Shown: positions 1 to 5,949, numbered from the stretch's first letter. The stretch is DNA of 5,981 nucleotides from an uncultured Flavobacteriia bacterium (GCA_946482495.1 CAMLRV010000148.1:1-5981), one strand, 5' to 3'. Translations and numbers: made by a program. Notes: generated by a model not told the origin, from the letters alone.

Positions 1-42
1 GCTGGAAGTAAAAAAGCGAAATTTAATAATTTCGACAACTAG
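1..42 (+). CDS. Possible C-terminal tail of an upstream gene (partial)
   Basis: Frame 1 is open from the window edge and ends at a TAG (40-42), giving the tail AGSKKAKFNNFDN. A lysine- and asparagine-rich hydrophilic tail like this is common at protein C-termini, and the stop lies 44 nt before the next ATG, a normal spacing for co-oriented genes. Only 13 codons are visible, so the family cannot be named. Frame 2 is also open from the edge, to a TAA at 116-118, and would overlap the next gene by 32 nt, which makes it the less likely alternative. The choice of frame is inference. Confidence 0.35.
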   Translation, partial: AGSKKAKFNNFDN

Positions 43-86
43 AAATTTAAAGAGTCAAGTAAAAAGAACCAAGAAAAAAAATAATT

Positions 87-320
87 ATGTCAAAACAAAC
101 CAAATCTTTAATTTATAATATGATAGGATTTTTAATTCTATTTATCACATTTCGTTTTTTAATTCAAGCTTATACAAGTTTCACGAGCTGGCAAATTCCG
201 GTTGCTGCTTTTGTGGTTTCTACTATTTTAGCGCCTAAATTTCAAGTTGTGAAAACTAACGAAGGTGAAAAACTATTTATGAAATGGATATTCATTAAAG
301 GAGTAAAAGAAATTAAATAG
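87..320 (+). CDS. Small two-helix inner membrane protein, unknown function
   Basis: This 77-residue protein starts at the first ATG after an A-rich leader with no clear Shine-Dalgarno. A short polar N-terminus (MSKQTKS) is followed by two hydrophobic segments, about residues 9-28 (IYNMIGFLILF...) and 36-51 (IPVAAFVVSTILA). A basic C-terminal tail comes next, containing APKFQVVKTNEGEKLFMKWIFIKGVKEIK-type residues from about 49 onward. There is no signal-peptidase site, so it is probably an integral inner-membrane hairpin. I do not recognise a named domain. Short proteins with a similar tail seem to be common in flavobacteria, but that is memory and not checked. It has the same orientation as the possible upstream gene at 1-42 and may be the last gene of that operon, since it ends before a convergent terminator. 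The hydrophobic pattern and sensible codon use make a real gene likely. Confidence 0.75.
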   Translation: MSKQTKSLIYNMIGFLILFITFRFLIQAYTSFTSWQIPVAAFVVSTILAPKFQVVKTNEGEKLFMKWIFIKGVKEIK

Positions 321-336
321 TAAAATTTCAAAACTT

Positions 337-382
337 AAAATCCCAAATTCCAAATTTTAAATAAGTTGGAGTTTGGGATTTT
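337..382. terminator. Bidirectional intrinsic terminator between convergent genes
   Basis: A 17-bp stem pairs 337-353 (AAAATCCCAAATTCCAA) with 366-382 (TTGGAGTTTGGGATTTT). It has a single G-U wobble and a 12-nt A/T loop. On the + strand the stem runs into a stretch of six T (379-384), and on the minus strand it runs into TTTTAAGTTTTG. It lies 17 nt after the stop of the small membrane protein and 23 nt beyond the stop of the minus-strand outer-membrane-type gene. It can therefore end transcription from both sides. Confidence 0.85.
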
Positions 383-404
383 TTATTAATGAGATTTGTA
401 AATT

Positions 405-1136
405 TTATTGTTTTACGTCTTTAACTTTTGGCTTGCTTTTGTAAAAAGGGATGAAATAGCTAATAGTATAATTAAATCCCGCTCCAAATTTACTGTTTTC
501 ATACGTTTTGTTGAAACCTGGAATGTATAAATTTGAAAATCCATCAGGCTCTTTATTGGCAATTAAGTAGTTTAATCGTAACGAAAATCCAACATATAAA
601 TTGTTGATTACTTCTGCTTTTAATCCGCTCACCACTTCTAGCCAACTTGCTGATAGTCCACTAAATTCTTCTCCAGAAATAACGGTATTGGTTCCATAAT
701 AATTTCCATATTGATAAACATTATAAGAATTTAATTTCTGACTAAAGCTTCCCACACCAGCACGCAAACCAACATAAATCATGTTTTCCATGTCTAACCA
801 ATTCTCATAGGCATTATAATCGAAACCAACTTTAAAATAAGTTCCTTTTGTGCTGTAATTTAAATTGTCATCAGAAGTAGTTTTGTCTTCGTTTCCTAAT
901 TCTCCAGCCAAATAAAATTTCTTGGTAATTCTATAATCACCAACTAATTCTAAACCTTTGTAATTATCATCATATAATGATTTTGTTAAACGATGTACAT
1001 CTACACCTAATCGTAAACCATAGCGTTGTGGAATCTTAACGGTGTCTTTTGTTTTGTCTTGTGCTTCAATTTCTATTGAAAAGCAAAAAAGAAAAACGAG
1101 ACTAAAAATATATTTTAACATGTGTTTCATTTTCAT
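405..1136 (-). CDS. DUF6048-like exported outer-membrane protein
   Basis: The protein has about 243 residues. It starts with a basic n-region (MKMKHMLK), a hydrophobic core (YIFSLVFLFCFS) and a likely signal-peptidase I site at EIEA|QD, so it is exported. The mature part has alternating aromatic/polar strands separated by Gly/Asn turns (for example YGLRLGVDVHRL, FYLAGELG, TYFKVGFDYNAY, MIYVGLRAGVGSF, LYVGFSLRLNYL, KFGAGFNYTISYFIPFY). This is the pattern of a small beta-barrel in the outer membrane. Size, residues and position just after rlmD and a DUF6452-like gene fit the DUF6048 family; the name is from memory and the function is unknown. The gene overlaps the preceding lipoprotein gene by about 35 nt in another frame, suggesting translational coupling. 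The start is uncertain: ATGs at 1136, 1130 and 1121 are all usable and a TTG lies at 1142. I chose the longest ATG form, but 1130 (MKHMLKYIF) is nearly as good. Confidence 0.8.
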   Translation of the reverse strand: MKMKHMLKYIFSLVFLFCFSIEIEAQDKTKDTVKIPQRYGLRLGVDVHRLTKSLYDDNYKGLELVGDYRITKKFYLAGELGNEDKTTSDDNLNYSTKGTYFKVGFDYNAYENWLDMENMIYVGLRAGVGSFSQKLNSYNVYQYGNYYGTNTVISGEEFSGLSASWLEVVSGLKAEVINNLYVGFSLRLNYLIANKEPDGFSNLYIPGFNKTYENSKFGAGFNYTISYFIPFYKSKPKVKDVKQ

Positions 1137-1596
1137 TTTCAATATTTGGTTGAGATACAGTTATATTTTGAATCCAATTGTTGGCGTCTGAAGTTACTAC
1201 TACAGGATTTGTTGGGTCTAAAGTATACAACGTTTTATAGCCGCACGCACGAGAAACATACACATTTCTTCTAGTGTAGTTAAAAGTGACTACATCTGTG
1301 TTATCATTAGTGGTATCAGAATCCGTTCCGTTTGCTATAAAATTAAATGTGGCAGTATCTTGAAATGTTTTTAATGGAAGTTTACCCGTACTTACATTGT
1401 TGAAACCAAATCCAAATGTGTTATCATTGTTGAATACGCCTAAATTTACTACATTTTTAAGGACAGTTGGATTAGCTATATCATAAAATTCCAATACAAC
1501 TTTTGGAGTAGTTGGAGTTTCTGCGTCACAAACGTCATCTTTTTCACAACTGGAAAAGAAGCATACGATTACTATTAATAGCAAGATTTTCTTCAT
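1102..1596 (-). CDS. DUF6452-like lipoprotein, probably surface-exposed
   Basis: This 164-residue protein begins with a classic lipoprotein signal: MKK, a hydrophobic core (ILLLIVIVCFF) and a lipobox ending in SSC, so Cys17 should be lipidated after signal-peptidase II cleavage. The next residues are E-K-D-D, matching the X-K-(D/E)2 form of the Bacteroidota lipoprotein export signal that sends lipoproteins to the cell surface. The mature domain is rich in beta-type segments (KVVLEFYD, FGFGFNN, DVVTFNYTRRNVYVS) and has two more cysteines, Cys23 and Cys118. The latter sits in RACGYK, and the two could form a disulfide. Family placement in DUF6452 rests on the CGY motif, the size and the neighbours, from memory; function is unknown. 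Its ATG lies 2 nt after the rlmD stop (TAA-AC-ATG), so it is almost certainly co-transcribed and translationally coupled. Its 3' end overlaps the next gene. Confidence 0.8.
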   Translation of the reverse strand: MKKILLLIVIVCFFSSCEKDDVCDAETPTTPKVVLEFYDIANPTVLKNVVNLGVFNNDNTFGFGFNNVSTGKLPLKTFQDTATFNFIANGTDSDTTNDNTDVVTFNYTRRNVYVSRACGYKTLYTLDPTNPVVVTSDANNWIQNITVSQPNIENENETHVKIYF

Positions 1597-1598
1597 GT

Positions 1599-3011
1599 TT
1601 ATCTTTTTTCTAAAAGTACCACATTTTCTACATGATGTGTTTGTGGAAACATATCTACTGGTCGAACGCGAGTTACTTTATACATTTCATCCATTAAGGC
1701 TAAATCGCGCGCTTGTGTTGCCGAATTACAACTTACATAAACTACCTTTTCAGGTGCGATTTTTAAGATTTGCTCTACAACATCTTTGTGCATTCCATCA
1801 CGTGGTGGATCTGTAATAATAACATCTGGATGTCCGTGTGTTTTAATAAAATCGTCATTGAAAACGTTTTTCATATCACCAACGAAAAACTCGCAATTAG
1901 TAATATTATTACGTTTCGCATTTTCTTTGGCATCAGCAATGGCTTCCGGAACAGCTTCCACACCAACCACTTTTTTTGCTTTTTTCGATACGAATTGCGC
2001 AATAGTTCCAGTTCCAGTATATAAATCGTAAACTAATTCTTCACCAGTTAAACCAGCAAAATCTCTTGTAATTGAATACAATTCATATGCTTGATCTGAA
2101 TTGGTTTGGTAAAACGATTTTGCATTAATGCTAAATTGTAAACCTTCCATTTCTTCTAAAATATAATTTCTTCCTTTGAAAGTAATAATATCTTGATCGT
2201 AAATGGTATCGTTTAATTTCTGATTGATTACATATTGCAGCGAAGTCACATTCGGGAAACGTTCGGCTAAGAAATTCATAATCAATTCAATTTCCGATTT
2301 ATTTTTATCAAAAAACTGAATCAAAATCATTAATTCTCCAGTTGAAGCGGTACGAATCATTAAAGTTCTCAATAAACCTTCATTTGTTCTTGGATTAAAA
2401 AATGAAAGATTATTTTCGTTGGCAAAGCGACGAATTTCGTTACGAATATCATTCGAAGGATCTTCCTGCAAATGACATTTGGTAATGTTTAAGATTTTGT
2501 CCCACATTCTTGGAATATGAAATCCAACGGCGTTTTTGTTGTCTAATTCCACACCTGAATCCACCTCTTCTTGTGTCATCCATCTTGAAGAAGAGAAACC
2601 AAATTCCATTTTATTTCTGTAGAAAAATTGTTTTTCAGAACCTAAAATAGGCTCAAATTCTGGCATTTCAATTTTTCCAATACGTTTTAAATTGTTATAA
2701 ACTTCATTGTGTTTGTAATGCAATTGTTGGCTATATTTCATATTTTGCCATTTACATCCACCACAAACCCCAAAATGCTCGCAAATTGGTTCGGTTCTGT
2801 GTTCTGAAAACTCATGAATTTTTATCGCTTTTCCTTCATAAAAAGCTTTTCTTTTTTTCATCGTTTGAATGTCGGCCACATCGCCAGGAACTACATTCGG
2901 AATAAAAATTACTTTACCATCAGGAGCTTTGGCTACCGATACACCTTTTGCACCCGCATCAAGGATTTGTACGTTTTCGAATACGATTTTTTCTGTTCTC
3001 TTTTTTCCCAT
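1599..3011 (-). CDS. rlmD: 23S rRNA (uracil-5-)-methyltransferase, RlmD/RumA family
   Basis: This 470-residue enzyme transfers a methyl group from SAM to C5 of a uridine in 23S rRNA (U1939 in E. coli numbering) in the cytoplasm. An N-terminal TRAM RNA-binding domain covers about residues 6-66. A [4Fe-4S] ligand set follows: Cys77, Cys83, Cys86 (C-x5-C-x2-C) and Cys179, as in RumA. The C-terminal Rossmann methyltransferase domain has the SAM loop DLYTGTGT (329-336), the motif DPPRDGMH (401-408), the catalytic nucleophile Cys428 in VYVSCNS, and the general base Glu462 in HHVENVVLLEKR. All key residues are present and the length is normal for the family. Related enzymes can instead modify U747 or both sites, so target specificity is inferred. 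It is the first gene of a three-gene operon with two envelope proteins. The -7 box ends 4 nt before its ATG, so the mRNA is probably leaderless. The ATG is supported by MGKKRTEKIVFENV, a usual N-terminus for this group. Confidence 0.95.
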   Translation of the reverse strand: MGKKRTEKIVFENVQILDAGAKGVSVAKAPDGKVIFIPNVVPGDVADIQTMKKRKAFYEGKAIKIHEFSEHRTEPICEHFGVCGGCKWQNMKYSQQLHYKHNEVYNNLKRIGKIEMPEFEPILGSEKQFFYRNKMEFGFSSSRWMTQEEVDSGVELDNKNAVGFHIPRMWDKILNITKCHLQEDPSNDIRNEIRRFANENNLSFFNPRTNEGLLRTLMIRTASTGELMILIQFFDKNKSEIELIMNFLAERFPNVTSLQYVINQKLNDTIYDQDIITFKGRNYILEEMEGLQFSINAKSFYQTNSDQAYELYSITRDFAGLTGEELVYDLYTGTGTIAQFVSKKAKKVVGVEAVPEAIADAKENAKRNNITNCEFFVGDMKNVFNDDFIKTHGHPDVIITDPPRDGMHKDVVEQILKIAPEKVVYVSCNSATQARDLALMDEMYKVTRVRPVDMFPQTHHVENVVLLEKR

Positions 3012-3015
3012 GTTG

Positions 3016-3023
3016 CAAAAATA
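3016..3023 (-). promoter_or_regulatory. Bacteroidota -7 promoter box of rlmD operon
   Basis: On the minus strand this reads TATTTTTG, a perfect match to the Bacteroidota -7 consensus TAnnTTTG, and it ends 4 nt before the rlmD ATG. No clear TTTG -33 element is seen at the usual distance. The position predicts a transcription start at or within a few bases of the ATG. The consensus is established knowledge; its use here is inference. Confidence 0.6.
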
Positions 3024-3054
3024 GGAATTGTTATGCGGAATAGATAAATTATTT

Positions 3055-3062
3055 TACTTTTA
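3055..3062 (+). promoter_or_regulatory. Weak candidate -7 box for the DUF1697 gene
   Basis: TACTTTTA matches the Bacteroidota -7 consensus TAnnTTTG at all but the last base and sits 18 nt before the ATG at 3081. A TTG at 3028-3030 could act as the -33 element, although its spacing (24 nt) is longer than usual. The 69-nt divergent gap must hold promoters for both directions, which supports the assignment only modestly. Confidence 0.35.
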
Positions 3063-3080
3063 TAACAAAAATTTAGATAG

Positions 3081-3620
3081 ATGAAAACACATTTAGCGCT
3101 TTTACGCGGCATTAACGTGTCAGGACACAATATGATTAAAATGGATGCGTTGCAAAAAATGCTAGAAAATATGGGTTTTGCAAACGTGAGAACCTATATA
3201 CAAACGGGGAATGTTTTTGTAGATTCGGATGATGAAAGTGCGGCGAGTGTGGGTTTTAAAATCAAACAAGAAATTGCTAAAGTTTTTGGTTATGATGTAC
3301 CTGTGGTAACTATTGCAAAAGAAGATTTAGAAATGTGTTTTAAAAACAATCCGTATTTAAAAGAAAAAGATTGTGATATAAAGAAACTATATGTGGCTTT
3401 TATCTCCAAAGAATTAACATCTCAAGCGTTAAATGATTTAAAAATTAGTCAGTTTAAACCTAATGAAGCGGCAATTGATAGCAGTAGAATTTACGTGAAA
3501 TATGCAATTGGAGCAGGAAAAACACGTTTAGATCAAAAATATATCGAGAAAAAATTAAGTGTGGTGGCTACGATGCGAAATTGGAATACGGTGACTAAAT
3601 TACTGGAAATGTACGGTTAG
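3081..3620 (+). CDS. DUF1697 family protein
   Basis: This is a 179-residue soluble protein with no signal peptide or membrane segment. The N-terminal LLRGINVSGHNMIKMDAL (residues 7-24), the block around residues 32-47 with GFANVRTYIQTGNVFV, and the C-terminal TMRNWNTVTKLLEM (164-177) are hallmarks of DUF1697 (PF08002). The length is normal for the family and both ends are intact. The biochemical role is not established, so none is assigned. An in-frame TAG directly abuts the ATG (3078-3080), which excludes an upstream start. The gene is divergent from rlmD and separated from rocD by 150 nt containing a promoter-like box, so it is probably a single-gene unit. Confidence 0.9.
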   Translation: MKTHLALLRGINVSGHNMIKMDALQKMLENMGFANVRTYIQTGNVFVDSDDESAASVGFKIKQEIAKVFGYDVPVVTIAKEDLEMCFKNNPYLKEKDCDIKKLYVAFISKELTSQALNDLKISQFKPNEAAIDSSRIYVKYAIGAGKTRLDQKYIEKKLSVVATMRNWNTVTKLLEMYG

Positions 3621-3626
3621 GGACTA

Positions 3627-3676
3627 GGGGTTAGTGGTTCGAAATTTGGAGATTCTTTCTTCTAACGACTAACTTC
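3627..3676. repeat. Imperfect inverted repeat in the DUF1697-rocD gap
   Basis: The left arm 3630-3642 (GTTAGTGGTTCGA) pairs with 3661-3673 (TCTAACGACTAAC) at 11 of 13 positions. Two G-U pairs and a G-C extend it to 3627 and 3676, leaving an 18-nt loop. No good T-run follows, so it is not a textbook terminator, although it begins only 7 nt after the DUF1697 stop. The wording (TTAGTGGTT...AACGACTAACTTCC) resembles degenerate dispersed repeats in flavobacterial gaps; that link is inference. Confidence 0.45.
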
Positions 3677-3696
3677 CATCTTCCAACAAATTTTAT

Positions 3697-3704
3697 TACT
3701 TTTG
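3697..3704 (+). promoter_or_regulatory. -7 promoter box of rocD
   Basis: TACTTTTG is a perfect TAnnTTTG match, 66 nt before the rocD ATG. No convincing TTTG lies at the -33 distance. A start near 3710 would give a leader of about 60 nt, which holds an 11-codon ATG-TGA frame (3715-3750). Confidence 0.6.
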
Positions 3705-3770
3705 TAGTTCGTGGATGATTTCTCTCCAAAAAGTAGGAATTGCGATTTGACAATCAATAAATTATAAATC

Positions 3771-5015
3771 ATGTCAGTTTTAGAAAAAATGAGTTCTGCT
3801 GAAGCAATTGCTTTAGAAGATAAGTATGGAGCACACAATTATCATCCACTTCCTGTGGTTTTAAACAAAGGAGAAGGTGTGTATGTTTGGGATGTTGAAG
3901 GTAAAAAATATTACGATTTTTTATCGGCATATTCTGCTGTAAATCAAGGACATTGTCATCCTAAAATTGTTGGTGCTATGGTTTCGCAAGCACAAACTTT
4001 AACTTTAACTTCTCGTGCGTTTTATAACGACAAACTTGGAGTGTATGAGCAATTTATTACGAACTATTTTGGTTTCGATAAAGTGTTACCAATGAATACA
4101 GGTGCTGAAGCTGTTGAAACCGCTTTAAAAATTTGTAGAAAATGGGCTTATGAGAAAAAAGGTGTAGCTGAAAAACAAGCGCAAATTATTGTTTGTGAAA
4201 ATAACTTCCACGGAAGAACAACAACAATTATTTCATTTTCTAATGATGAAAATGCTCGTAAAAACTTCGGGCCTTTTACAGATGGATTTATTAAAATTGC
4301 TTATAATGATATTGCTGCTTTAGAAAAGGCGATTACTTCATCGCCAAATATTGCTGGATTTTTAGTGGAACCAATTCAAGGTGAAGCTGGAGTTTATGTG
4401 CCTTCTGAAGGATATTTAGCTCAAGCAAAAGCATTATGTGAAAAGCACAATGTGTTATTTATTGCAGATGAAGTGCAAACAGGAATTGCTAGAACGGGTA
4501 AATTGTTAGCCGTACACCATGAAAATATTCAACCAGACATGTTAATTTTAGGAAAAGCTATTTCTGGTGGTGTATATCCTGTTTCTGCTGTTTTAGCGAA
4601 TGATGAAATCATGAATGTGATTAAACCTGGTCAGCATGGTTCTACATTTGGTGGAAATCCTGTTGCAGCAGCTGTTGCAATTGCTGCTTTAGAAGTAGTA
4701 ACAGAAGAAAAATTAGCTGATAATGCAGAGAAATTAGGAAAAATTTTCCGTTCAGAATTAAGTAAATATATTGAAACTTCAAATATTGCAACTTTAGTTC
4801 GTGGAAAAGGATTGTTAAATGCAATTGTAATTAACGATACGGAAGAAAGTGATACAGCTTGGAATATTTGTATGAAATTAGCTGAAAACGGTTTATTGGC
4901 GAAGCCAACTCATGGAAACATCATTCGTTTTGCCCCACCATTAGTGATGAATGAAGAACAATTAATGGATTGTGTAAGTATTATCATCAATACATTGAAA
5001 GAATTTGAAAAATAA
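3771..5015 (+). CDS. rocD: Ornithine-oxo-acid (delta) aminotransferase
   Basis: This 414-residue PLP enzyme of the class-III aminotransferase family moves the delta-amino group of ornithine to 2-oxoglutarate, giving glutamate-5-semialdehyde (which cyclises to pyrroline-5-carboxylate) and glutamate. It acts in the cytoplasm and joins arginine/ornithine breakdown to proline and glutamate. Lys262 in LGKAISGG is the PLP Schiff-base lysine, and Asp233 in IADEVQTG contacts the pyridine nitrogen. Residues matching human OAT's substrate site are present: Tyr24 in [10 protein letters not shown], Tyr54 in [13 protein letters not shown], Arg149 in NFHGRT, Glu205 in PIQGEAG and Arg386 in [12 protein letters not shown]. 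Tyr24 is a marker separating ornithine from acetylornithine or GABA aminotransferases, so the specificity call is strong. The human mitochondrial presequence is absent and the length is normal. An in-frame TAA at 3765-3767 fixes the ATG. It is monocistronic, with its own -7 box upstream and a strong terminator downstream. Confidence 0.96.
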   Translation: MSVLEKMSSAEAIALEDKYGAHNYHPLPVVLNKGEGVYVWDVEGKKYYDFLSAYSAVNQGHCHPKIVGAMVSQAQTLTLTSRAFYNDKLGVYEQFITNYFGFDKVLPMNTGAEAVETALKICRKWAYEKKGVAEKQAQIIVCENNFHGRTTTIISFSNDENARKNFGPFTDGFIKIAYNDIAALEKAITSSPNIAGFLVEPIQGEAGVYVPSEGYLAQAKALCEKHNVLFIADEVQTGIARTGKLLAVHHENIQPDMLILGKAISGGVYPVSAVLANDEIMNVIKPGQHGSTFGGNPVAAAVAIAALEVVTEEKLADNAEKLGKIFRSELSKYIETSNIATLVRGKGLLNAIVINDTEESDTAWNICMKLAENGLLAKPTHGNIIRFAPPLVMNEEQLMDCVSIIINTLKEFEK

Positions 5016-5031
5016 AAGAATTCTATAATTG

Positions 5032-5071
5032 AATAAAAATCCCGTTTCTTAATTGAAGCGGGATTTTTATT
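5032..5071 (+). terminator. Strong intrinsic terminator of rocD
   Basis: A 17-bp stem pairs 5032-5048 (AATAAAAATCCCGTTTC) with 5055-5071 (GAAGCGGGATTTTTATT). It has one G-U wobble and a TTAATT loop. The 3' arm contains a T-run and is followed by more A/T. It starts 17 nt after the rocD stop. The flanking A-tract makes it usable in the other direction too. Confidence 0.9.
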
Positions 5072-5128
5072 TATAATATTAATTATGCTTAATGCTTTGA
5101 AAAAAATCTAGTAAGTTTATGGTATAAA

Positions 5129-5153
5129 AAAAACCCTGCATTGCAGGGTTTTT
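5129..5153 (-). terminator. Intrinsic terminator of the beta-barrel gene
   Basis: The stem 5129-5139 (AAAAACCCTGC) pairs perfectly with 5143-5153 (GCAGGGTTTTT) across a 3-nt loop. Read on the minus strand, the hairpin ends in a run of eight T, the correct polarity for the gene that stops at 5176, 23 nt away. On the + strand it could also act as a backup for rocD. Confidence 0.88.
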
Positions 5154-5175
5154 GTTTTGTATGAAACTCTATTAA

Positions 5176-5850
5176 TTAGAATTTGTAAGTTAAACCAAAT
5201 GTTGGAGTATCAAAGAAGTTGTTGAAAACGTTTAAGTTTCCGTTGATTCCACTGTTTGTAGTTTCGTCACCACCTGGGAATTCAGATGTAGTAGAATTAA
5301 ATCCTAATACGTTAGCTAAACCAAAGTTGATAGCCATTTTCTCAGTTACGAAGTAGTTCATACCTAAATCAAATCCTAAACCAAAGTTTGAATCTTTTTG
5401 AGTTTCAACTCCATTAGCTTCCCATTTAGCAGAACCAAATCCTAAACCAGCTTCAGCGTAAGTTTTGAATCTTTCTCCTAATTCTAAGAAATAGTAACGA
5501 GCGAATACACCAGCACCAAAACTATTGTTTGTAGTTTCAGAAGTAACGTTTGGTGGTCCAAATACTGTCATTTCAGTTTTTCCAGAACCCATCATTAATT
5601 CAACCCCAACAGCAATTTTATCAGTTACGAAGTAACCAGCTTTTGGGTTAAAGTTGAAAGATGAAGTTTTAGTTTCATCGATGTCACCTGTACTATCAGA
5701 GTTAGTTTCTTTGTTTGAAGAAAAACCTAAGTTACCTTCTAACATAATGTTTCCTTGAGAAAAACCAAATCCTTTAGTTTCTTTTTCTTCTTGTGCATTA
5801 ACAAAAGTTAATGAAAATACTGCAACAGCAGTTAATAATACTTTTTTCAT
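5176..5850 (-). CDS. Small outer-membrane beta-barrel protein (OMP_b-brl type)
   Basis: The protein has 224 residues. A signal peptide (MKKVLLTAVAVFSLTFVNA) is cleaved before Gln20 (A|QEEK). The mature chain is a series of amphipathic strands with Gly/Asn turns (GNIMLEGNLGF, FNPKAGYFVTDKIAVGVELMMG, FGAGVFARYYFL, FKTYAEAGLGFG, FGLGFDLGMNYFVTEKMAINFGLANVLG). It ends in TFGLTYKF with a terminal Phe, the signal recognised by BAM for outer-membrane insertion. This fits the PF13505-type eight-stranded barrels; cargo or partner is unknown. The block YFVTDKIAVGVEL recurs as YFVTEKMAINFGL, a diverged internal repeat. Tyr codons are mostly TAC (at least five TAC to one TAT), unlike the neighbouring genes, suggesting high expression. 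The frame stays open to 5979, but the signal peptide and the promoter at 5876-5907 show that the ATG at 5850 is the true start. Confidence 0.9.
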   Translation of the reverse strand: MKKVLLTAVAVFSLTFVNAQEEKETKGFGFSQGNIMLEGNLGFSSNKETNSDSTGDIDETKTSSFNFNPKAGYFVTDKIAVGVELMMGSGKTEMTVFGPPNVTSETTNNSFGAGVFARYYFLELGERFKTYAEAGLGFGSAKWEANGVETQKDSNFGLGFDLGMNYFVTEKMAINFGLANVLGFNSTTSEFPGGDETTNSGINGNLNVFNNFFDTPTFGLTYKF

Positions 5851-5875
5851 TTGTTTATTTTTTAAAGTTATGGGA

Positions 5876-5907
5876 CAAATATATGTCGTTTTTTTTAATA
5901 TAATCAA
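5876..5907 (-). promoter_or_regulatory. Bacteroidota promoter of the beta-barrel gene
   Basis: The minus strand reads TATATTTG at 5883-5876, a perfect TAnnTTTG -7 box. A TTG at 5907-5905 lies 21 nt upstream, in range for the -33 element. Transcription would begin near 5870, leaving an A-rich leader of about 20 nt before the ATG at 5850. It is the most complete promoter in the window and fits a strongly expressed gene. Confidence 0.75.
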
Positions 5908-5925
5908 GAAAAAATTATGGTTATT

Positions 5926-5949
5926 AACAAAATTTTCAACAAAATTTTC
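5926..5949. repeat. Perfect 12-bp tandem duplication
   Basis: AACAAAATTTTC occurs twice head-to-tail (5926-5937 and 5938-5949), each copy holding the palindrome AAAATTTT. It lies 19 bp upstream of the -33 element of the beta-barrel gene. It could be a regulator-binding site or simple slippage in AT-rich DNA. The gene-free stretch 5851-5981 holds otherwise only the promoter. Confidence 0.6.

Noticed and set aside
1595..2031. Overlapping + strand reading frames opposite the 3' part of rlmD
   Set aside because: They are antisense to a complete rlmD with all catalytic residues and encode low-complexity Phe/Ser/His-rich peptides without domain features.
2814..3130. Reading frames on both strands around the rlmD start and the start of the DUF1697 gene
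   Set aside because: Each overlaps a well-supported N-terminus or the divergent promoter gap in another frame and shows no domain or signal.
3621..3770. Riboswitch or other structured RNA before rocD
   Set aside because: Apart from one imperfect hairpin ahead of the promoter box, I see no conserved multi-stem architecture or terminator/antiterminator pair in the transcribed leader.
4642..4824. Minus-strand frame inside rocD
   Set aside because: Leu/Gln-rich shadow of GCA/GTT/TTA codons in the conserved rocD sequence; it lies wholly within an intact enzyme gene.
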